A stretch of 64,000 bases of DNA from Leptospira yanagawae serovar Saopaulo str. Sao Paulo = ATCC 700523 (GCF_000332475.2 NZ_AOGX02000015.1:1178001-1242000), one strand, 5' to 3'. Counted from the first letter of the stretch, positions 1-9,519 are shown. Program-made: numbers and translations. The notes: generated by a model from the letters alone, not told the origin.

Positions 1-312
1 AGAAACAGGTCCGAAGTATACCGCACTTGGAAAAATTTTCGCTTTCATTAAAGTGATGTTTGTAACAGCAACTAGTGTGAATACTAGTAAAGTAACAGCT
101 GATTGACGAAACTCTTTCCAAACTTTTTCTGCTTTTGGGTAAAGTTTTTGAATCCGATAGGATTCAAAATAATCCTTTCGCCAAACATAAAATAAAAGGA
201 AAGCAAATCCCGCAATGGGATAATATCGTAATAAATTCAAAACACCTTGGGCAAAACCAATTTTGGTTACACAATCGAGAACCAATTCACATTGCACGGG
301 ACCACCAAACAT
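1..312 (-). CDS. Sterol desaturase / fatty acid hydroxylase family protein, N-terminal part (runs off window)
   Basis: The reverse strand is open from an ATG at 310-312 to the window edge, giving the first 104 residues. A good ribosome site (AGGAG, seven bases upstream) supports the start. The fragment has two hydrophobic segments (about residues 27-43 and 68-84) separated by a basic stretch rich in Tyr, Lys and Arg. This resembles the N-terminus of integral membrane di-iron hydroxylases of the sterol desaturase superfamily. The diagnostic histidine boxes would lie beyond the edge, so the family call is tentative. A complete member of the same superfamily lies at 5220-6407. Confidence 0.5.
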   Translation of the reverse strand, partial: MFGGPVQCELVLDCVTKIGFAQGVLNLLRYYPIAGFAFLLFYVWRKDYFESYRIQKLYPKAEKVWKEFRQSAVTLLVFTLVAVTNITLMKAKIFPSAVYFGPVS

Positions 313-392
313 ATTTATCTCCTGGCCTATCTTAATCTACCACCATCATAACTTTCTTTTTCCCCGGGATCGACCGAATCGGTCAATTCGGA

Positions 393-418
393 ATGAAAAA
401 AAGCTCCGGATCGATCCG
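393..418 (-). terminator. Possible weak terminator after the AraC-type gene
   Basis: Just beyond the stop of the minus-strand AraC gene is the self-complementary CGGATCGATCCG (407-418). On the minus strand it is followed by a run of seven T (395-401). The stem is only about four base pairs with a four-base loop, so this is a weak candidate. Confidence 0.3.
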
Positions 419-425
419 TTCGTTT

Positions 426-1514
426 TTATTTTTTAGCATTCTTTCGGTATTCACTCGGGCTTTGCCCCAATTCTCGTTTAAAGGCATCGTAGAAAGTAGA
501 TTTGGATGGAAATCCAACTTCATAGGCAATGGTTAAAATATTTTTTTCAGGATGGTTTGTGATGAGATCCTTTGCATCCTTGATACGGTAATGGTTTACC
601 AAGTGGAAAAAACTTTTTTTCAAATGCAAATTGAGAAATTCAGAGAGTTGGTGTTCGGACAAATGCATTTGTTTGGCCAATTTTTCTAAATTGATGGTAT
701 CATCTAAATATACTCTTTGAGATTCCATGAGTGTTTTCAACCGAACATGTAGGGTTTCTAAATCAAAAGAACCCAATTGGGAAGTTTGGTATTTTTTTTC
801 TTCGATCACAATTCTTTGCACTTCACCCCATAATTCTGGGCTTTTTTGGCGTAATAGGTAAATTCCAATGACTAATCCTGCAATGAAAAAGGATACAATT
901 TGAAGCCCATGCCTCGCGTGGAAAAACAAAGTATACACACCTATTGCACTTGCAATGGCACCAAACCCAACAACGAGGCCCACCAAACGAAGGTGAGCCG
1001 ATTTTTTAAATGCTTCCCACCGCACGTACCGAATCATGTGGGAAAAAACATAGTATGTCGCATAAAAGATAGGGATTACAGCAATTAAGATAATAAATTG
1101 GAAGCGAAGGGGGACACCTTTCTCTAGGTAGGAATTGTGGATCGCTATTTTTTCTTCCGCCGTAGAGGTATAAAACGGAAACATAAAAATGAGTACAAGA
1201 ATCGCTGGAAAAAATTCCCAATATGAAAATCGATTTTTGTTTGGGTTTTCATTCCAAAGTTCTGAAAAATATTGTTTTAGAAGGAATCCTAGGCAAGCGG
1301 TAAACGGTAAGTGTACCAGATACAAATGTGGGAAATATTGGTAAAGTTCCGTAGAGGAAAGATAGGTATGGGTTTGGAAAAATGCTACAAATAAAAATAA
1401 AAGTCCCTGAACAAAAACCTGTCGACTCGCATTCGTCCTAATAAATTCGCCGAGTGCAAAGAGAAATGATAAACCTGCTGAAAACGCAATTAGATATAAA
1501 ACGCCATTCCCCAT
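426..1514 (-). CDS. Membrane-anchored AraC-family transcriptional regulator
   Basis: This 362-residue protein has about seven hydrophobic segments in residues 1-225 and a C-terminal AraC-type double helix-turn-helix DNA-binding domain (about 255-360). The end carries the typical signature (AYEVGFPSKSTFYDAFKRELGQSPSEYR). Such fusions are thought to sense a signal in or across the inner membrane and act directly on DNA. The gene starts at an ATG and is divergent from the Mla-like lipid transport operon, with an 89-base gap that could hold a shared control region. Whether it regulates that operon is inference. The family is clear; the ligand is unknown. Confidence 0.88.
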   Translation of the reverse strand: MGNGVLYLIAFSAGLSFLFALGEFIRTNASRQVFVQGLLFLFVAFFQTHTYLSSTELYQYFPHLYLVHLPFTACLGFLLKQYFSELWNENPNKNRFSYWEFFPAILVLIFMFPFYTSTAEEKIAIHNSYLEKGVPLRFQFIILIAVIPIFYATYYVFSHMIRYVRWEAFKKSAHLRLVGLVVGFGAIASAIGVYTLFFHARHGLQIVSFFIAGLVIGIYLLRQKSPELWGEVQRIVIEEKKYQTSQLGSFDLETLHVRLKTLMESQRVYLDDTINLEKLAKQMHLSEHQLSEFLNLHLKKSFFHLVNHYRIKDAKDLITNHPEKNILTIAYEVGFPSKSTFYDAFKRELGQSPSEYRKNAKK

Positions 1515-1563
1515 CGGTATAGTAGACTCTAAAGAATTGCCTTAGAATGTAAAATAAAATCAC

Positions 1564-1591
1564 TTGCCTAGTGTTCGTTCCGAATTAGTTT
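1564..1591 (+). promoter_or_regulatory. Candidate promoter of the Mla-like operon
   Basis: TTGCCT (1564-1569) and TAGTTT (1586-1591) are separated by 16 bases, and the predicted transcript would begin about 5-7 bases before the GTG start at 1604. The same TAGTTT element sits at the right distance from TTGACA before lepB and ompL1. No convincing Shine-Dalgarno precedes the GTG, which fits a very short leader. Confidence 0.4.
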
Positions 1592-1603
1592 TACGTTTGG
1601 AAC

Positions 1604-2728
1604 GTGGAAACAAACCAAAGGCAATCATCATTTTTGTGGGAAGGGAATACTTTAGAAATCCACTTACCCATTATTTTTAACACCATGGAAGTTTCCAAGG
1701 ACTGGAATCGGTTTTTAGATCACTTAAAAAAAGACACACCCAGAAATATTTCGATCCATGCAAACGATTTGAGAGAGGCAGATAGTTCCGGAATTTCATT
1801 TCTGAAATTAGTTCGACTTGAATGCGAATCACGAAAAATCCAATTCACCTTATTTGGGTTAGATGAAAAGTTTCAGTATCGATTAAACATTACTAATGAT
1901 GATAGCAAAAAATACAAAGAGCAATTAGCCGATGCTTTACGTAAATCAGAACAAATCGGAAAACTTACAATTGATTCCTTATTGGAATTCAAATATTTAG
2001 TAACGTTTACTGGAGAACTCACAGTTTCCTTTTGGCGTTCTTTTTTACATCCATCCAAAATTAGGTGGAAAGATAGTTTCCGTGTTGCCGAATCCATGGG
2101 TGTGAATGCATTTCCCATCATTGCCATGATAGGGTTTTTATTAGGTCTTATTATGTCCTTTCAATCTGCTATTCCGATGAGAAGATTTGGCGCTGAAATC
2201 TTTGTTGCCAACTTGGTTGGACTTTCACTTTTCCGAGAACTCGGACCACTCATGACCGCTTTTATTTTATCGGGACGATCGGGATCTGCGTTTGCGGCAG
2301 AACTTGGAACCACGAAAGTTTCGGAAGAGATTGATGCACTCACAACCATGGGCCTTCCTCCTGTGCAGTTTCTCATCATCCCGAGGCTTGTTGCATCCCT
2401 TATCGTCACGCCACTACTCACTATCGTATTCAATTTGTTTGGTCTGATTGGTGGAGCTGTGGTCCTAGTTAGCTTTGGTTTTCCTCTCGTCACCTTTGTG
2501 AACCAAGTGAACATTGCTGTTGGACTTTCCGATATATTAGGTGGACTTCTTAAATCTTATTTTTTTGGAATGATCATTGCTTCGATTGGATGTTATCGTG
2601 GTTTGAAAACAGCATCGGGTGCGGGTGCCGTGGGTGAATCAACAACTTCGGCAGTTGTTGGATCCATCATCCTTGTTTCCATCTTAGATGGGATCTTTTC
2701 TGTTTTATATTTTTATCTACGCATATGA
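1604..2728 (+). CDS. MlaE-type ABC lipid transporter permease with N-terminal STAS domain
   Basis: The 374-residue protein starts at GTG. Residues about 10-105 form a STAS-like domain (motif ADSSGISFLKL), and residues 115-374 form the MlaE/YrbE permease. The permease shows the conserved ELGPLMTAFILSGRSGSAFA stretch followed by EEIDAL, and five to six membrane segments. In Gram-negative bacteria such permeases work with an MCE protein and an ATPase to move phospholipids between inner and outer membranes. STAS-permease fusions are known in this family; in E. coli the STAS protein (MlaB) is separate. The gene overlaps the ATPase gene by four bases (ATGA), which indicates translational coupling. 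Confidence 0.93.
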   Translation: METNQRQSSFLWEGNTLEIHLPIIFNTMEVSKDWNRFLDHLKKDTPRNISIHANDLREADSSGISFLKLVRLECESRKIQFTLFGLDEKFQYRLNITNDDSKKYKEQLADALRKSEQIGKLTIDSLLEFKYLVTFTGELTVSFWRSFLHPSKIRWKDSFRVAESMGVNAFPIIAMIGFLLGLIMSFQSAIPMRRFGAEIFVANLVGLSLFRELGPLMTAFILSGRSGSAFAAELGTTKVSEEIDALTTMGLPPVQFLIIPRLVASLIVTPLLTIVFNLFGLIGGAVVLVSFGFPLVTFVNQVNIAVGLSDILGGLLKSYFFGMIIASIGCYRGLKTASGAGAVGESTTSAVVGSIILVSILDGIFSVLYFYLRI

Positions 2729-3492
2729 AAGAAAAACCAATCATCAAAGTCGAACACCTAACAACAGGTTATGGACATTCGGTCATCATGGAAGATATAT
2801 CCTTTGATGTATACAAAGGAGAAATTTTTGGAATTCTCGGTGGCTCTGGCTGCGGAAAATCGACAGTTCTTAAAAATATGATTGGGTTAACCAAACCTTT
2901 CAGTGGCAAAATTTGGATCGATGAGGATGACATTGTCCAAGCGGAAGGCAAACAAAAGGTACGAATTTGGAATCGCATTGGTGTGATGTACCAACAAAGT
3001 GCTTTGTTTGGTTCTATGTCCCTTTTGGAAAATGTAAGATTACCTTTGGAAGAGTTTACAAACCTTCCTTTACCCATTATGAATGAAATTGTGATGACCA
3101 AATTAAAAATGGTGGGACTTTTTCCTTTTGCGCATCTTACACCGTCTGAATTATCAGGTGGGATGAAAAAAAGGGCGGCGATTGCAAGAGCCATGGCGAT
3201 GGATCCTGAAATTATATTTTTGGACGAACCAAGTGCTGGTCTTGATCCGATTACCAGTGTGGAACTTGACTATCTAATCATTCGCTTGTCTCGAACTCTG
3301 GGTGTAACGTTTGTTATTGTTACACATGAATTGCCCTCTGTTTTTACAATGGCAGATCGTGTCATCGTACTCGACAAATCCAAAAAAGGGATTATTGCAG
3401 AAGGAAAACCAAAAGATTTAAAAGAGAAGTCAAAAGATCCATTTGTCCGTCAATTTTTCAATCGTATCCCACAGGAGGATTTAACCTTATGA
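2725..3492 (+). CDS. MlaF-type ABC transporter ATP-binding protein
   Basis: This is a 255-residue ABC ATPase. It shows a Walker A motif (GGSGCGKST, residues 39-47), a Q-loop near residue 90, the signature LSGGMKK (143-149), Walker B (IIFLDEPS, about 163-170) and the switch histidine in VTHEL. The signature with GGMKKR is typical of MlaF/Ttg2A enzymes. It overlaps the permease gene upstream and the MCE gene downstream by four bases each. It would power the lipid transporter at the cytoplasmic face of the inner membrane. Substrate and transport direction cannot be read from sequence. Confidence 0.94.
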   Translation: MKEKPIIKVEHLTTGYGHSVIMEDISFDVYKGEIFGILGGSGCGKSTVLKNMIGLTKPFSGKIWIDEDDIVQAEGKQKVRIWNRIGVMYQQSALFGSMSLLENVRLPLEEFTNLPLPIMNEIVMTKLKMVGLFPFAHLTPSELSGGMKKRAAIARAMAMDPEIIFLDEPSAGLDPITSVELDYLIIRLSRTLGVTFVIVTHELPSVFTMADRVIVLDKSKKGIIAEGKPKDLKEKSKDPFVRQFFNRIPQEDLTL

Positions 3493-4436
3493 ACCAATCC
3501 AATAAAATTTATTTCAAAGTTGGTGTATTTGTTTTAGTCAGTTTTTTCACTTTGATCTTATTTCTCATTGTCTTTACTGCTGGAAACATCTTCCAAAGGT
3601 CTGTAAGCTTAGAAACATACTTTGATGAATCCGTGCAAGGTTTGGATATAGGTTCTCCTGTCAAACACCGTGGTGTTAAAGTAGGAACCGTCCAAGAGAT
3701 CACATTTGTGCAAAATGAGTATGCTGACAAATTAAACGATGATACTGCCCTTCGGTACGGAAGGTATGTTCTCATTAAAATGTCGGTTCCAGATTTTGTA
3801 AAAGGTGTATACGGCAATGATTTGAAAAAAACCGTACAACGTATGATCCAAAGTGGATTAAGAGTCCGGCTCGCCTCACAAGGATTAACGGGTACGGCTT
3901 ATTTAGAAGTAGACTATTTAAACCCAGAAAAAAATCCACCTTTGTCGATTGAGTGGGAACCAAAAACTGTGTATATTCCTTCCGCACCAAGTACAATTTC
4001 AAGATTCACCGCTTCGGTTGATAAATTCTTTGATAAAGTAGAAAAAGCGGACGTCGATAAAATATTGTTAGGTGTAGGTGACCTTATCAAAAATTTAAAC
4101 CAAACCATTTTGGATGCTCGTTTAGGCGATTTATCGAGGGAGGCTACTTCTTTATTGGTGGATCTACGTAAAACAAATGGAGAAGTGAAATCTCTTATCG
4201 CAAGTCCTGAGACACAAAACCTTCCCAAAAAACTAGACCAATCTGTCACACAGTTACAAACTACCTTAAAACGTTTGGATACGTTACTTGCTTCGAACCA
4301 AGGAGATATTTCAACCTCAATTGAAAATTTACGAATTGCATCGGAAGACTTAAAGGAAGTTACAGCCAATGCAAAAAAATACCCTTCACAGTTCTTGTTT
4401 GGAGAAGCACCAAACAAGTCTAAATTATGGAAATGA
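3489..4436 (+). CDS. MlaD-type MCE domain protein
   Basis: The 315-residue protein has one N-terminal membrane anchor (about residues 9-31), then an MCE domain (about 38-125) with the typical VQGLDIGSPVKHRGVKVGTV stretch. A long, probably helical C-terminal region follows (about 185-300). MCE proteins are the periplasmic lipid-carrying part of Mla-type transporters and form hexameric rings. Here the predicted C-terminal helices may form a tube or needle. The gene is translationally coupled to the ATPase gene and ends five bases before the auxiliary lipoprotein gene. Confidence 0.92.
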   Translation: MNQSNKIYFKVGVFVLVSFFTLILFLIVFTAGNIFQRSVSLETYFDESVQGLDIGSPVKHRGVKVGTVQEITFVQNEYADKLNDDTALRYGRYVLIKMSVPDFVKGVYGNDLKKTVQRMIQSGLRVRLASQGLTGTAYLEVDYLNPEKNPPLSIEWEPKTVYIPSAPSTISRFTASVDKFFDKVEKADVDKILLGVGDLIKNLNQTILDARLGDLSREATSLLVDLRKTNGEVKSLIASPETQNLPKKLDQSVTQLQTTLKRLDTLLASNQGDISTSIENLRIASEDLKEVTANAKKYPSQFLFGEAPNKSKLWK

Positions 4437-4441
4437 ACTAA

Positions 4442-5053
4442 ATGAAATTATTGAGTCAAATTTTATTCCTCAGTGCGATAAGTGTTTTGTTTACACAATG
4501 TTTTGGAGTCACCAAAACCTTCCCTGAAAAAAGATTTTTTTTAATGGAAACGGGTGAAATCAAACCGTTGTTTGCTTCTCCAAAACCAAGAACATTTTTA
4601 GTGAGAAAAGTATTTATCTCTCCTCGGTTTGAAGGGAAAGAGTTTGTTTACCGCAAAGATAATGTAGTATATGAATCAGATTTTTATAATGGCTTTTTCA
4701 TTCCTCCTTCTCATAATTTCAAAGAGGAATTTTCAAAATCACTAATTCGTTCTGGAAATTTTGAATGGGATGCAAACCTTCATACAAGAGTTAGTATCAC
4801 TCATTTTATCGAACTAAACCTTTCACAATTGTACGGTGACTTCCGATCTAAGGAACCTAAAGCAGTTATCGAATTTGAAGTTGTTGTGTATGAAGATAAA
4901 GATAGTATTTCCGCACCTGTGTTTCGTAAAACATACAAAGAATACATTACGATTGAAAAAAAAGATGCAGAATCACTTGTGATTGGTTGGAACTCTGCGT
5001 TAAGTAAAACACTATCAGAAATGAATCTTGAGCTGAGTAAACAATTGAAATAA
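4442..5053 (+). CDS. ABC-transport auxiliary lipoprotein (PqiC/DUF330-like)
   Basis: The 203-residue product has a signal peptide ending in the lipobox LFTQC (lipidated Cys20). The mature part, with PEKRFFLMETGE near its start and the pattern FVYRKDNVVYESDFYNGF, resembles the ABC-type transport auxiliary domain found with MCE systems. Such lipoproteins sit at the outer membrane and are thought to dock the MCE protein. It is the fourth gene of the operon, five bases after mlaD. E. coli Mla uses MlaA/MlaC instead, so this set is closer to Pqi- or Ttg2-like arrangements with an auxiliary lipoprotein. Confidence 0.82.
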   Translation: MKLLSQILFLSAISVLFTQCFGVTKTFPEKRFFLMETGEIKPLFASPKPRTFLVRKVFISPRFEGKEFVYRKDNVVYESDFYNGFFIPPSHNFKEEFSKSLIRSGNFEWDANLHTRVSITHFIELNLSQLYGDFRSKEPKAVIEFEVVVYEDKDSISAPVFRKTYKEYITIEKKDAESLVIGWNSALSKTLSEMNLELSKQLK

Positions 5054-5173
5054 CGTAATTGTTCGATATTGATTGAAGTTGGTTTCCAAAAACGAACAAG
5101 TTCTAGAAACAAACTCATTGGATCAAATTCCAATTATAAATTTTGGATCTAAATCAAATCCTAGGAAATATAC

Positions 5174-5202
5174 TTGCTTACTTAAATGATTTCATCTATA
5201 TA
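5174..5202 (+). promoter_or_regulatory. Candidate sigma-70-type promoter of the sterol desaturase gene
   Basis: TTGCTT (5174-5179) and TATATA (5197-5202) are separated by 17 bases and lie 18 bases before the start codon. They are followed by AAGG, at normal spacing from the ATG at 5220. They lie in the 166-base gap after the Mla-like operon. Confidence 0.5.
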
Positions 5203-5219
5203 AAATCTTAAGGTAAGCT

Positions 5220-6407
5220 ATGCGATTGATCGAAACCATTGTTCCATTTTATTTCATTTTGATGCTCATCGAGATTATCTACACTCGATATACAAAAAAA
5301 GATTATTACTTCTATGAAGATTCGATTGCTGATTTGAGTTTGGGTGTTCTCAGTCGCATATTTGATGGTCTCATATTGCTTGGTGTTGTATTTGTTTATT
5401 CTAAACTATATGATTTATCATTTGGTGTCGAAGGACTAAATAAAGTTTTTCTCGGAACAAATTCTTTTTTGCATTGGCTTGTATTATTTGTCCTATTGGA
5501 TTTTTTGTTTTATTTGGCTCATCGTTATAGCCATGAAATCAAAATCCTTTGGGCTTCACACGTGGTCCACCATTCGAGTGAAGAGTTTAATTTGTCGGTT
5601 GCGCTCAGGCAATCTTTCATTCGAAATATTGGGATAGGTATGTTTTATTTACCTCTGGCACTACTTGGTTTCCCTGTTGAATCCTATCTCATCATTGATG
5701 CACTCAATCGGACTTATCAATTTTGGGTCCATACTCGAACCATCAATAAACTACCCAAATGGTTTGAAGCAATATTTGTAACACCATCTCATCACAGGGT
5801 TCACCATGCGATGAATCCAGAATACATTGATAAAAACTATGGAGGTGTATTTATTGTTTGGGATAAATTGTTTGGAACTTTTTGTGAAGAAAGTTTTGAG
5901 CCAAGGTATGGACTCACCTCACAATTGCATCAATATGATCCTATCGGTGCAAACATTCATGTGTTAAAGGATTTGTTTTCGGATTTGATTCAAACTAAAT
6001 ACAAATGGCAAGGGATTGTTTCGTTTTTTTCATACCCATCTGTTCGGCCAGATGATTTACAAATCGCAATGGATCGTGGTGTACGAGATCCAAAAATTTG
6101 GTTGGCACACCATAAGTTAGAACTCACACAAAAGGTGTTCAATTCTGTATTCCGAATTCCCTCTGGTCCAACGATCTACAGGGTGTATTTAGGTTTCCAA
6201 TTTGCCATTCCGACAATTCTAACCTTGTATTTTTTAAAACGTATGCATTTGTTTCGTTTACCTGAAGTCAGTTCTGTATTGGTCCTACTTGTATTTTCTT
6301 TTTATTCTTTAGGGAAGTTACTCGAAGGAAAAAAAGAATGGTTTAGAGTCGAGATTCCCAAGTATTTCTCTTGGCTATTTTTGTTGGTTTATTTTTTTAC
6401 AAAATAG
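5220..6407 (+). CDS. Sterol desaturase / fatty acid hydroxylase family membrane protein
   Basis: This 395-residue integral membrane protein carries the three histidine clusters of the di-iron hydroxylase superfamily: HRYSH (101-105), HVVHH (114-118) and HHRVHH (191-196). Enzymes of this family use O2 to hydroxylate or desaturate lipid or sterol substrates. The C-terminal third adds about three more hydrophobic segments beyond the catalytic core, as in alkylglycerol-monooxygenase-like members. AAGG six bases before the ATG supports the start. The true substrate is unknown; a membrane or ether lipid is plausible. Confidence 0.88.
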   Translation: MRLIETIVPFYFILMLIEIIYTRYTKKDYYFYEDSIADLSLGVLSRIFDGLILLGVVFVYSKLYDLSFGVEGLNKVFLGTNSFLHWLVLFVLLDFLFYLAHRYSHEIKILWASHVVHHSSEEFNLSVALRQSFIRNIGIGMFYLPLALLGFPVESYLIIDALNRTYQFWVHTRTINKLPKWFEAIFVTPSHHRVHHAMNPEYIDKNYGGVFIVWDKLFGTFCEESFEPRYGLTSQLHQYDPIGANIHVLKDLFSDLIQTKYKWQGIVSFFSYPSVRPDDLQIAMDRGVRDPKIWLAHHKLELTQKVFNSVFRIPSGPTIYRVYLGFQFAIPTILTLYFLKRMHLFRLPEVSSVLVLLVFSFYSLGKLLEGKKEWFRVEIPKYFSWLFLLVYFFTK

Positions 6408-6419
6408 AACAATTAAAAT

Positions 6420-6842
6420 ATGAAATATTTACATACAATGATCCGAGTCCAAAATTTGGAGAAAGCACTCCATTTTTTTGTAGATATTTTGGGCTTAAAA
6501 GTCTCACGTAAGAAGGAATACCCAGATGGAAAATTCACTCTTGTGTTTCTAACAACTGGAGAAGAAGATTTGTCAGAAATCGAACTTACATATAACTGGG
6601 ATCAGGCGGAACCATATTCCATAGGAAGGAATTTTGGGCATCTTGCCTATGAAGTGGATAATATATACGATCTTTGCGAAAAAATCCAATCGATGGGAGT
6701 TGTCATTAACAGACCCCCAAGGGATGGTCGTATGGCATTTGTTAGATCACCAGATTCGATTTCCATTGAGTTATTACAAAAAGGAAACCCTTTGCCTCCA
6801 AAGGAACCATGGGTGTCTATGCCAAATTCTGGGGAGTGGTGA
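6420..6842 (+). CDS. Glyoxalase I-like VOC family protein
   Basis: The 140-residue protein has the vicinal-oxygen-chelate fold pattern: an N-terminal HTMIRV with a candidate metal ligand His5, a middle ESELTY-like strand (IELTYNW), a second half starting FGHLAYEV and a final SIELLQK with a candidate Glu ligand. This matches lactoylglutathione lyase (GloA), which detoxifies methylglyoxal. All four candidate metal ligands (His, Glu, His, Glu) appear present. It lies 12 bases after the desaturase gene and three bases before the flavoprotein gene. GloA is the likely function, but other VOC enzymes are possible. Confidence 0.8.
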   Translation: MKYLHTMIRVQNLEKALHFFVDILGLKVSRKKEYPDGKFTLVFLTTGEEDLSEIELTYNWDQAEPYSIGRNFGHLAYEVDNIYDLCEKIQSMGVVINRPPRDGRMAFVRSPDSISIELLQKGNPLPPKEPWVSMPNSGEW

Positions 6843-6845
6843 GTT

Positions 6846-8090
6846 TTGGGTCATAAACCCAAAATCGCAGTGATTGGGGCAGGTGCCTCAGGTTGTTTTG
6901 CGGCTCTACAGATTTATGAGTCTTTGCAGGGAAACGTTACCATTCAAATATTTGAACGGTCGAAAGAACCTTTAACCAAACTTCGTATTTCCGGAGGAGG
7001 GAGGTGTAATGTTACTCACCAATTGTTTGACCCAGAACGATTATCACTTAGATACCCACGCGGCCAAAAAGAATTACGATGGGCATTTGAACGATTCCAA
7101 CCAAAGGATACCATCGAATGGTTTGCTAAAAGAGGTGTGACTCTCAAAGCAGAAGCCGATGGAAGGATGTTTCCTATCACAGACAAATCCGAAACTATCA
7201 TCAATTGTTTTTTGAATGAACTTAAAAAGTATAAAATTCCTATCCATTTTGAACAAGGATTAGTTGGGATTTACCAATTAGAGAACCAAATAGAAAGGTT
7301 TCGTTTGCTGTGGGAAGGTGGTAAGGAAGAATTTTTTGATATCGTTGTGATGGCAACTGGTTCCAATCGAAAGGTTTGGAGCATTTTAGAAAAACTCAAT
7401 CATACGATTGTAGACCCGGTTCCTTCTTTATTCACTCTCACTTTAGCAAATACCGATTTAATTGAATTAACAGGTCTTGTTGTTCCAAATGCTGAAATCA
7501 AAATTGTGCCAAAGGGAAAAGCTCAAAGTGGTCCCATCCTCATCACACATTGGGGACTGAGTGGCCCAGCTGCATTAAGACTATCTGCCTGGGAAGCTCG
7601 TACTTTATTTGAAGCCAATTACAAAGTGAATTTATCACTCAACTGGGTTGGAAGTGAATCCACTCAAAATGTGGAAAATTTCTATTGGAAACAAAAAGAA
7701 TCTTCTCCCGGTGAAAAGATATCGGCAAATCCCAATTGGAAATTACCTTCTCGTTTTTTTGATTGGATTTTAAAAGAATCAAATATTTCAGATAACAAAC
7801 GTTACTCGGATTTAAGTAAATCAGAAATACGTGATTTATCCCTCAACCTAACACAAAAAAAATTACAGATGATGGCAAAAGGTGTATTTAAGGATGAGTT
7901 CGTAACCGCTGGTGGTGTGAACCGAAAGGAAATCCATTTCCAAACCATGGAAAGTAAACTTTGCCCTGGATTGTACTTTGTTGGTGAAGTGATTGATATC
8001 GATGGAATTACAGGTGGGTTTAATTTTCAAAATGCTTGGACGACAAGTGTGATTGCCGCCCAAGGAATTCGAAAACACTCTATTATTTGA
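6846..8090 (+). CDS. BaiN/HI0933-family FAD-dependent oxidoreductase
   Basis: The 414-residue flavoprotein starts at TTG; no in-frame ATG or GTG is nearby. It has an N-terminal dinucleotide-binding motif (GAGASGC, residues 11-17), the family motif SGGGRCNVTH (about 51-60) and a C-terminal FAD site (GLYFVGEVIDIDGITGGFNF). These are hallmarks of the HI0933/YhiN/BaiN family. Most members have no established physiological substrate. It may be co-transcribed with the two genes upstream. Its stop lies within the last codons of the convergent pyruvate kinase gene (8-base overlap). Confidence 0.85.
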   Translation: MGHKPKIAVIGAGASGCFAALQIYESLQGNVTIQIFERSKEPLTKLRISGGGRCNVTHQLFDPERLSLRYPRGQKELRWAFERFQPKDTIEWFAKRGVTLKAEADGRMFPITDKSETIINCFLNELKKYKIPIHFEQGLVGIYQLENQIERFRLLWEGGKEEFFDIVVMATGSNRKVWSILEKLNHTIVDPVPSLFTLTLANTDLIELTGLVVPNAEIKIVPKGKAQSGPILITHWGLSGPAALRLSAWEARTLFEANYKVNLSLNWVGSESTQNVENFYWKQKESSPGEKISANPNWKLPSRFFDWILKESNISDNKRYSDLSKSEIRDLSLNLTQKKLQMMAKGVFKDEFVTAGGVNRKEIHFQTMESKLCPGLYFVGEVIDIDGITGGFNFQNAWTTSVIAAQGIRKHSII

Positions 8091-9519
8091 TTTTGTGGAT
8101 TTGTATAAAATCTACAGTTTGTGCGACAGAACCTGGTGCCCCAGATAAAATTACAACCGTATCTCCCGATTTTAATTTACCTTCTGATTTCAGAGTTTTA
8201 CTCATAAACGCAATCATATCGGGAAACTTATCCATCATTGGCATCACATAGGATTCAACTCCCCAAAACAATTGCATCTTTCTCGCCGTTCCTAAAAAGG
8301 GAGTGAAAGAATAAATTGGATTCAAAGGACGAAATTCAGATGATAAGAGTGATGAATATCCTGATCGAGTGAAATTGATAATCGCCTTTGCATGTATGGA
8401 ACGAGAAATGGATTCTGCAGCATTACCAAGAGCAGTTCGCTCAACTTCAAATTCAGAACGGTCCATACTTCGTAAATGAGATAAATAAATTTCTGATTCT
8501 TCTGCTGCTTGGATGATACTTGTCATCGTTTTGACGGTTTCCACTGGGTATTTTCCAGAAGCTGTTTCGCCAGACAACATTACTGCATCGGTTCCATCCA
8601 TAACAGCATTTGCGACATCACTTGCCTCAGCCCTTGTCGGTCGCGGATTGTCGATCATAGTCTCTAACATTTGTGTGGCGGTAATGACTGGTTTTCCTCG
8701 TTGATTGAGTTTTGTAATCATTTCCTTTTGGATGATTGGGACATATTGTGTGTCGAGTTCCACTCCAAGATCTCCCCTTGCGATCATAATGCCATCACAA
8801 TGGTCTATGATCTCTTCAATGTTTTGGATGGCTTCAGGTCGCTCGATCTTTGCAATGAGGCCAGCATAACTATCTTTCATGAATTGACGTGCCATTTCCA
8901 AATCGCTTGCTCGTCTAACAAATGATAAAGCTATATAGTCAACACCAAGTGAGAGTGCAAATTGTAAGTCTTCGATGTCTTTTTCGGAAAGGGCAGGAGC
9001 AGAAATGGGAGTCCCAGGTAAATTGATACCTTTATTGTCTTTTAATACTCCACCGATCACCGTTTCTAATGTGGCTCGTTCTTTTGTTTTGGATTTTACA
9101 ACAAAGGCAAGTTTCCCATCGTCGATGAGAATTTTATGTCCAACATCGATATCATTTAAAATGTATTGGTAGGTGCAACCAATCTCATCTTTGTTCCCTA
9201 AAAAATCACCTTTATTGTTGATGGCAATTTGGTCACCTGCTTTCAATTCGATGGGGCCAGATCCGAGTTTACCCGTACGAATTTTTGGACCTTGTAAATC
9301 TGCTAGGATCCCGATGGATTTACCTGATTCCTGTTCACATTCCCTGAGTAACTCGAAGATCTCTTTATGGTAATCATGTGTGGAATGAGAAAAATTCATA
9401 CGGGCCAGGTCCATACCGGCATAAATCAAATTGAGAATGGTTTCACGGTTTGCTGAAGCAGGTCCTATGGTACAAATAATTTTAGTGCGTTTTTTGGGGA
9501 TTTTATCGTCTTCCGGCAT
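8083..9519 (-). CDS. pyk: Pyruvate kinase
   Basis: The protein catalyses phosphoenolpyruvate + ADP to pyruvate + ATP. It contains the family motifs ARMNFSH, ADLQGPKIRTG, the active-site segment around AKIERPEAIQNIEEI, MIARGDLGVE, ATQMLETM and DGTDAVMLSGETASGKYPVE. The C-terminal domain is complete. I chose the ATG at 9517-9519 (478 residues) because the next in-frame start, at 9588, adds 23 unrelated residues and would overlap the divergent HDAC gene region. An AAGG-like element precedes the chosen ATG. It is the only core glycolytic kinase in the window. Confidence 0.95.
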   Translation of the reverse strand: MPEDDKIPKKRTKIICTIGPASANRETILNLIYAGMDLARMNFSHSTHDYHKEIFELLRECEQESGKSIGILADLQGPKIRTGKLGSGPIELKAGDQIAINNKGDFLGNKDEIGCTYQYILNDIDVGHKILIDDGKLAFVVKSKTKERATLETVIGGVLKDNKGINLPGTPISAPALSEKDIEDLQFALSLGVDYIALSFVRRASDLEMARQFMKDSYAGLIAKIERPEAIQNIEEIIDHCDGIMIARGDLGVELDTQYVPIIQKEMITKLNQRGKPVITATQMLETMIDNPRPTRAEASDVANAVMDGTDAVMLSGETASGKYPVETVKTMTSIIQAAEESEIYLSHLRSMDRSEFEVERTALGNAAESISRSIHAKAIINFTRSGYSSLLSSEFRPLNPIYSFTPFLGTARKMQLFWGVESYVMPMMDKFPDMIAFMSKTLKSEGKLKSGDTVVILSGAPGSVAQTVDFIQIHKIK

